Shown piece by piece: positions 57,388-64,000 of a stretch of DNA of 64,000 bases. Each line of letters starts with the position of its first letter. Within the stretch, counting starts at the first letter, position 1. The position numbers were made by a program, and so were the translations under genes. Source of the stretch: Fusarium oxysporum f. sp. lycopersici 4287. Taxonomy: Eukaryota > Ascomycota > Sordariomycetes > Hypocreales > Nectriaceae. Under the pieces are notes generated by a model, which saw only the letters and a program-made list of their open reading frames with translations, did not search any database and was not told where the DNA came from. The stretch covers positions 4,583,190 to 4,647,189 of the forward strand of contig NC_030987.1 in assembly GCF_000149955.1 (NCBI RefSeq), in the 5' to 3' direction.

Positions 57388-60300
57388 TGTGGGAAGAGAG
57401 GGTTCACGGCCGACAATAGACAAAAGAGTCAAGAAGTCGAGATGCCGAAGAAGAACTGTCAAAGAAAAAGAGAAAGGGAGGTGAAAAGGAAAAAAGAGTT
57501 ACGAGACGGCCAAGGGGGGCTGAAGTTTTAAAGTGTGTCCCTTCAACTGTAAAGGTACCTTACTTTAATGCGTGGATGCTTGCTCGGCAAGCGTTTTGTT
57601 GGGGCGTGGAGCCTGGAAAAAGGCAGGTACTGTACTGTACCTTTTAGCTGCCGCGGGCGGGACAACGGACAAGCAACCCAAAACCTCTGGCCTCTCAGCG
57701 CAGCGGCAACACAAAGCAGAAAATGCGGCGAAAGCGGGCAATACAAGGTGGAACGATAATGGAAATGAAACTGACAGGTCCATTCCTTTTACTGTGCAGT
57801 CCGATACAGTTTACCGCTTTTCCCTGTCTTTGGCAAAAAGATCGACAATCTCAGAGGGAGACAGGTACCATGCTGCCACAGAGAAAGTTTAATGAATTAC
57901 TTTGATAACATCAAATCTAATGTTTTCACAGTAACGTAAATTACCAACTGCAGTGTTTATTCACATCTGAATTTCCATCCTCACATACACTTACAGTACG
58001 ATACAATTGCTCCATGAAACGGCCGCTTCAAGGGAAGCATCTTCACCTTGACTTGAGTCGCGACCAAAAATCCCTACCCCAGAAAATACGCTAGAAAACG
58101 GGTCGTGCTTCTAACCCACCCCTGAAATGTGGCAATAGCTCCCGACGAGACAGTGACGGGGTGGCCGTCTGATGTGTGTCTTATGTCTTGGTCGTACAGC
58201 AGCTGAACAGCATTCACGAGCCTGTGATGTGTCCTATCTCACCTGCGAGTTGATGAGGCTTGCAGAAGGCTTGGTATTTTTTGCGGAGGGGGCTGGCTGA
58301 ACCATCACCAAGCCCGTGATTAGTATTGTCACTATTACAATTAAGCTTCTGGAGGATGGCTATCGGATAAATTGCCGTTCCCAATAGAGCCTGCAATGTT
58401 CTTTTCTTCTGCTGTTGTTGATTCTACTCGCCGATATCTATCCGTGAAATACACAGTAAGCTGCCGAGACCCGGCCCCGCTCCCCAACTTCGGCCGGCGG
58501 AGCTGTGGGCTTGGATAACCGCAGTGGCATGACTCTGGACAACAAAAGCTGTCGCCTCCAAAAAAGCCTTGAGATTTTGCCATCGATGGATATGCAAGAT
58601 ACTAGCTACAGTGCTTAATACCTGCCTATCATTGCCGCTGCCTCTTCAGCCTCTTAGTCTAGATCTTCACACCGCCTGAAGAATGGATCTGCCTCCGCTA
58701 ACGGGACATGTCCGACTGATACACAAAGGGTGGCTTAGATCTGTGTATCTGATACACAAAACCCGTCATCCATTTGAGGGTTGGCAGTGTCTTATCACGC
58801 ATTTAGGCCTTCATTGGCGACTGACGGTGTCCAAATAAAGCGTGTGACCTAGACGAGCCTCACGATTCACCGGGCCCTTTCACACTCGAATTGTTCGCCC
58901 CTCTCGAATCGGCTGCAAGCTTATGCGGGCCAAAGTGGCTCCAAGCTGGCTTAGGGCTGGAGATCATCGACATGTGAATCAATCCCTTTTGGGTGAACGG
59001 GGGGAACCGGGAGGGACGACGTCGACGTCGACCACGTTCGAAGGGGGGGCACGCTTAGCGGCTCAGGCCAAGAGACAAGGTCCCCGATCGTGGCTGTCTC
59101 TGATTTTGTTGACGATGTGAATTGGATACGAGTCGATTGGTTACAAAAGGCGGGAGAAAAGCTCAGACAGCGGGCAAGGGAGATAAATCTGGTCAAGCCC
59201 GACCCCGGTTGTTTGTGGAGCTTTTGATAGAGAGAGCTCAGGCAAGATAAATCGCCTCTCGAAGGTATCGAGATCGTTGAAGTCATGGCTGGCGGCCTCT
59301 TGATACGAATAACGAATTATCGCATAGATGGCTAAAGAGTTTACGACTATCGACATGTGAAAATGTCGTTGTTTGGGGGAGCAACCGAGGTGAGAGGTCA
59401 GCTCGTGCTAAGATAACCTTAGTTGTACGGAACGGCTATCCGTCCATTGGGGATGAAGGTACAGAGTACTTGTGAATCTCAATTGGGGTCAGGAAATTGT
59501 GTCTGGTCAGGTTTCTGTATAGCTTCATTTACATGTCGTAGGCCAAGATGTCATGTCTTTTGCACAAACCTGGGGAATATTGAAATGCGGCACAGCAGCA
59601 GAGTGCATTACCGGGAGTCGACCGGCTAACCTGATGTTCGCTTGACATGTTAAGCAATGGCCATTCAGGGGTCACTCGAATTCAAGCTTTTTCTCGCCGT
59701 GAAACTCTACTGAATTATCCGGAGCATTTCTCTGTTTTCCTTTTGGTGGAGAAAACGGATGTTCCGATCCATTCTGGTAAGGAGCAAAAGTAGGAACCAT
59801 GTCAATTGGTAGAATCTGGGAAGTGTTCGAATTTTTTTTCTCGTCTTCCGTTCTGTTGGGAATTTTGTTGAGTTCCATGAGCGGGACCCCTGGTCTTGGC
59901 ATCACAGTCCAGGGTTCAGAGGGTGGAGCAAGTGGGGGGGCTCCCGATACGACTGGATGGCTGTGGCGTAAACAGGGGGGAGTAAATGGCCAGTTGATTG
60001 CTTGTTTGACGTGCTTGATGATGTTTGAAAGGAAGTCAAGATGAGAAGAGAAAGCATTGACGATTGACCAATTTCCTTTTCCTGACAAGACTGAACCTTA
60101 TGGTGCAGCGTAGTCATGATTCAAAGAAGAAGGGAACAATTTTAGGTGTTTGCCCCTTGTCTCCAGGGTCCAACAGCCCCACGTGTCGCTCGCTTGTTTC
60201 CCGTTGTTGCGGCGGCTCTGTCAACCCCGCCTTGATACTCAGAGCCCAAGCAACATACAGAGCAAACATCACTTTCAATGGCTGCTATGATCATTATACA

Positions 60301-60572
60301 AGTTATACCTCAAGGCGAGGCCTATTGGATAATGCAAATTGAATGACTGAATTATCTCTCAAGTGAGAGAAGTAACATCAACACTTTCCTTACAACATAG
60401 AACAGAATAACTGCCTGGCCTTTATCGAGATAACCTCTCAGAGCATCTTCCGGAGTCAGATCATGATGGTTCGATATCACGAATTTAGGTCGGTTCCTGT
60501 TTTCGTTTCAACCACCGGGATCATCAATTCTTCGCAATCTGCATTTGTTGAATAGCTTCCCTGCTGTTACAA
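57388..60572. other. Long desaturase upstream region, no confident gene
   Basis: About 3.2 kb. Near the desaturase are CT-rich stretches and an AAGGTACCTT palindrome (about 57551-57560), then AT/GC-mixed sequence. One minus-strand ORF (59672-60088, 138 codons) has no family signature. It probably contains the long 5' region of the desaturase and 3' sequence of the next gene. Confidence 0.4.
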
Positions 60573-62087
60573 TCACCTAGCTACTGATGTACTGTACAAA
60601 TTGTCTCCTCCACCAAGTCCAAAGTCAGGGTCCAAAAAGTCACCCATTGGTTGTTGTTCCTTCTTCACCAAATCAGGAGACCTAGAGATGGCGGTAACTC
60701 GCATTTTATCACTTTCAAAGTACCAATTGCTTCTGAATCTCCTAGTCAAGGGCCTGTGGTAGGAGTCATGGTTGTTCCTTGGCCTCCGCTCTGATCGAGG
60801 TCCTAACTCCTCGAGCTTTTCGAGCAGCGTACGATTTTGTGTCCTGATAAGTTGGTTCTGGCGTCGAGTTGACATGTTGTCAAATTCAACAGTGTCTTCC
60901 CGGAACCCTCGTGGTTGGCAAGGGCGGTGGGGTTCACCATCACCCACCCATTTGTCTGGATACTGTGAATCGTGACCCCTGGGGAAGCTGCCTGCGGGCC
61001 TACTTTGTCGTTCTTGAGTTGGGGGCGAAGATGGTCTCCCTGGAGTTCGTGATACTGGAGGCCTTCTGTTAAGCTGTTAGTACGCAACATTTGCCTCACT
61101 CCAAGTATATTCATACCTTAGTGGCGAAAGTTGTCTTGGCTGAGGTCTGATGGCTTCTTCTCTGCTCCCAATTCGGGGAGAAACATCTGAAGAGATTCCG
61201 CTATCTAAGCGCGGCCGCTTTCGCTGATTATCGGAGGTACTGTTTGATACGCCATCACTTTGGTTTCTGTTCTCAGTTGTAGCCCAGTCGCCGTTCTCAA
61301 AATAACCCTTGTGCATTTGGCAAAATCGCCTGGCGACGACCTTGTTCCAGGAGGCAACCAGAGTATCTAACTCTGGTTGTCCTGAGATACCGCCGGCAAG
61401 CGGCCTTCTCGTAGGAGTGTTCGTCGAAACTGGCACCAATAGTCCACGCACTCCTTTGAGGCTTTCCAGTTTTTGATCCTGAAAGACGAGCATCTTGCCA
61501 TGCCCTTGGCGCTCAACCACGATCAAGGGCCCTCCTGGACCAAGGTTCTAGATGAGAAATTTGAACGTAACGTGGGCTGCCAAGGACAGGCACATTTCTA
61601 TGGTCTGGCACTTTTCCATCATATTAAATGATCGTTTTAAAACCTCTTGTGAGGGTTCGAGGAGTAGTATTCCCATTATTCCCGTTCTACATGAGATCAG
61701 GCGTCTTACGTGCTCAAAATAGAATAAATACGTAATTAGGACCGGCCTTTTCGCCTGTTCTTGGCTCTTCAAACTCTCCGATGAGAACAATGGGAGGTGT
61801 GGCTGCCAAACCCGCTTGGGTCTGGGACCCATTGATACCGGTGAGGGTGAGAACAGGTTTGGTGTTTTGGGTGGTGCGCCAGCTCTGCCAGAAGAGCCTT
61901 CTGATCCTGTTCCTAGAGGGATCGTGTTTGCTCCGGTAGCCGTGGCCTCGTTAGCCATGTTTGTGTCATTTGAGGCGTTGCTCGAGGGCATGTTTTTGAC
62001 GGGAGATTCGCTCAAGTCGATTATGTTACTTCCCGTAGGTTCTTTACCTTTGGGGCTTCTATGTTTCGAATGCCTGCGTGATTTCAT
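60573..62087 (-). CDS. Basic, disordered, probably nuclear protein of unknown function
   Basis: I do not recognise the family. A three-exon model with introns 61548-61709 (162 nt, GTAAGA donor) and 61066-61116 (51 nt, GTATGA donor, ACTAAC branch site) gives 433 residues in frame. The N-terminus is basic (MKSRRHSKHRSPKGKEP) with a SUMO-interaction-like NIIDLSES. The centre has one ordered-looking block, PLIVVERQGHGKMLVFQD to LVASWNKVVARRFCQMHKGY. A nuclear-localisation-like QRKRPRL follows, and the C-terminus is charged and Arg-rich (RRFRSNWYF). A chromatin or RNA role is only a guess from composition. The first intron and the start are the least certain parts; without that intron, exon 1 would end at a stop at 61548. 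Confidence 0.6.
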
Positions 62088-62850
62088 TTTTGCAGGCGGC
62101 CAAGTTGCGTTACCAAAAGTAGTTTGTATCTGTCTATTGGCGGGAGTGCCTCTGGGAGATAGGTAGGCAGCTTCAAGGACAGATGAGGTGTGAGAGAAGA
62201 AAAGGTGGGCAAAGAAGAGCTGATTGTTTGGGAGGTTGTGGTGAAGGTTAGATGTTTGGCAGTGCTGAATTTATATAGAAGTTGACCCGCTGCGCTGGCA
62301 AACATTTGACACTCGCCCAGCCGCTGCAACAACTCAGCCTTAGGATAATTTTAGGATGGATTTTAGGGCAAGAAATTCGGTTCATTTCTCTTTTTGCTTA
62401 ACCTGGCCACGTAGAGGCTCGGTTTACGTTTATAAAGAAGCATTTGTCTGTAAAGTATTGCCTGCAGCATCTCTTGATATCTTGAACTCTTGTAACATTA
62501 CAGCTAAGCACGACGTATCTGTACCAATACCGACTTCTAATCTTCTCAGCACCATATCCTTTCCATCGCACCTCTATGGGCAATTGGTTCTTCCTAAACA
62601 CTTATACTACAAAGCAACCAATCACTCCTCTCGTGCTCCGCAACCTTGAGGTTCACTCTCCCATCGACTTCTAGAAAATAGTTCCAAGCAACGTAATCAA
62701 ACCCTTGACAAGTTTGAATCAAACGTAATAGCAACAAAGGAAAGAAGAAATGTGACCGGGATCAAAACCCAAAGATCCTGTTTCACATTCAAGTCGGATA
62801 GTGAAGTCGGAATGATGTTGTAGTGGGTAGGTTCTGGTTACTTGTTGCCT
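62088..62850. other. Intergenic region, no gene seen
   Basis: Between two minus-strand genes. It contains a TTTAGGAT-type repeat near 62340-62370, similar to the centre of the 54.4-kb inverted repeat. Confidence 0.4.
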
Positions 62851-64000
62851 TTATCCTTGTCGTCGGCGCATCTCTTTAAGGGCTGTGTAGAGCATTGACT
62901 CCCGGGCACTGGGTGTCATAGCCTGAAACTCGGCCGTCTCTTCGCGAAATCTTTCTTCTACTACGGGATGTCTTGAGGCACTTTTCTTAAAGACAAAGGG
63001 TGAAGTGGCCTGTCGTGCCACAGGATCAGGGGTCACAAAGAGGCCAGGTGACACTCCTACCATCTCTTCAGGCTTGGTAACAGTAGCAGCACCTGTAGCA
63101 GTGTCTCCAAGTTCGGGAGAAACTTTGTTCTTGCTTCTGCTCCTGGCCCTTCTTTCGTCCTTCTTCTTCTTCTTGCTTACTCGAATCGCAGGGCTAGATG
63201 AATCGGCAGGTGGCTGTGTGGTTGCCGAAGATGCTCGACCAATGCTCGAGCTGAATATGTCCTCCAGGGACGGAAGCTCTGAAGAACAAGCAGTGGATGC
63301 TGGACTAGACCGAGGTTCATTAAATCTTTGCCTTTTTCTAGCAGGGGTCGGGGTGCCCATCGCAGCGAGCCGCTGCTCCATTGACTTGCTTCGGATAGCA
63401 AGAGAAGGCCCTGCAGAATCTGATGCTTTTCGTTTTCGCGGTACCACTTCTCGATCTTCTTCGTCCAAGGAACGAATTACATCGGCCGCTGTCTCTTCCT
63501 CGATTTCGGCGGCTCTAAGCGTGTCCCAGTATCTCTGCTCAAAGCGACGGAGTTGATTCATAACCCGCGGGGTGGCTATCGGGGTGCGAGGCTCGATGGA
63601 ATCTATGAACGATCCTCTGTACAGGCGATCGGCTTCATCGGGATCTTCATAGGTATCATCCTCGCTTTCTTCTGCATAGAACTCCTCGAAGTCATCGACG
63701 TCTTCATCTTCATCCTCTTCGGACTCCTCTTCAAGTCCCGTCTGGACTTTTTTCTCATCATAATTCCCTTCCAGGGGTTCTTGAACTTTGTGATCATTGT
63801 CATGACAAGCCTCCTCAAGATTCTCATGAGCACTTCCTGAATCATCGTTGCCCTCTTCATCGCCATCATCATTAGTCTGGTCATTTTTCATATCAGCCTC
63901 GGAACAGTCTTCTTGCTTGTTGACCACACGTTCGAGCTGATCTCGAAGGCGCTCCTCTAACCCTGGTAGAAGGTCCAGTGCCATGGACATAATAGCTTCT
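62851..64000 (-). CDS. Acidic, disordered nuclear-type protein, 5' end outside the window
   Basis: At least 379 residues; the frame is open to the right edge, so the true start may lie beyond it (first visible ATG at 63990). The N-terminal part visible is very acidic (EESEEDEDEDVDDFEEFYAE). The middle has a helical block (RRFEQRYWDTLRAAEIEEET) and basic clusters (VPRKRKAS, SKKKKKDERRARSRSKNK) usable as nuclear localisation signals. The C-terminus (MTPSARESMLYTALKEMRRR) is short and helical. No known domain is seen. Acidic and basic tracts suggest a nuclear or nucleolar protein. Confidence 0.65.
   Translation of the reverse strand, partial: EAIMSMALDLLPGLEERLRDQLERVVNKQEDCSEADMKNDQTNDDGDEEGNDDSGSAHENLEEACHDNDHKVQEPLEGNYDEKKVQTGLEEESEEDEDEDVDDFEEFYAEESEDDTYEDPDEADRLYRGSFIDSIEPRTPIATPRVMNQLRRFEQRYWDTLRAAEIEEETAADVIRSLDEEDREVVPRKRKASDSAGPSLAIRSKSMEQRLAAMGTPTPARKRQRFNEPRSSPASTACSSELPSLEDIFSSSIGRASSATTQPPADSSSPAIRVSKKKKKDERRARSRSKNKVSPELGDTATGAATVTKPEEMVGVSPGLFVTPDPVARQATSPFVFKKSASRHPVVEERFREETAEFQAMTPSARESMLYTALKEMRRRQG

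Noticed and set aside
59672..60088. 138-codon minus-strand ORF
   Set aside because: No recognisable domain, signal peptide or splice partners; Pro-rich composition could be chance. Not enough to call a gene.
62084..62332. 82-codon ORF directly upstream of the basic nuclear-type protein
   Set aside because: Different frame from the downstream protein and Ser/Thr/Pro-rich without motif; more likely 5' leader.

Overview
The window looks like nuclear DNA of a filamentous ascomycete, most likely a Fusarium or close Sordariomycete relative. The genes carry many short introns of about 45-60 nt with GTAAGT/GTATGT-type donors and CTAAC-type branch sites. There are Zn2Cys6 regulators with fungal_trans domains, fungal MFS permeases, GPI-type and mucin-like wall proteins, a hAT transposon and a tRNA-Glu with an intron. 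The species call is inference from gene content. Most multi-exon models were checked by confirming that the exons sum to a whole number of codons.

Left block (0.3-12.7 kb) reads as a small catabolic cluster: Baeyer-Villiger monooxygenase (BVMO) 1, metallo-beta-lactamase-fold hydrolase, allantoate-permease-type MFS transporter, Zn2Cys6 regulator, BVMO 2 (with a one-base frameshift) and a short-chain dehydrogenase. Together they could import a cyclic alcohol or ketone, oxidise it to a ketone, insert oxygen to give a lactone and open the lactone. A TTGCCGA/TCGGCAA element recurs in the intergenic regions of this block.

The next block (12.9-22.5 kb) is a divergent pair of surface proteins: a 2,442-residue Thr/Pro-rich repeat protein with a C-terminal propeller-like domain, and a 364-residue Ser/Gly-rich GPI-anchor candidate. 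A complete hAT element follows (23,439-26,533) with an 8-bp target-site duplication and an intact one-intron transposase. From 26.8 to 33.0 kb lies a stretch of decaying genes: a caspase-like pseudogene, a multi-frameshift relic, a class 3 lipase-like gene with a doubtful 23-nt intron, and an F-box pseudogene.

From 33.4 to 44.1 kb the genes look intact: a small secreted Cys-containing protein, a Zn2Cys6 regulator, an MFS transporter, a 6-phosphogluconate dehydrogenase paralogue and an SDR. The MFS and 6PGDH genes diverge from a promoter holding four copies of a 13-bp palindrome-type motif. An F-box-like gene and a 1,710-residue Cys-module/Ser-Gly repeat secreted protein follow.

The right part (51.5-64 kb) is gene-poor: a 3.2-kb stretch without a recognisable gene, a 120-bp inverted repeat, a long A tract beside tRNA-Glu, a Delta12-type fatty acid desaturase, a long desaturase upstream region, a basic nuclear-type protein and a partial acidic protein that runs off the window.
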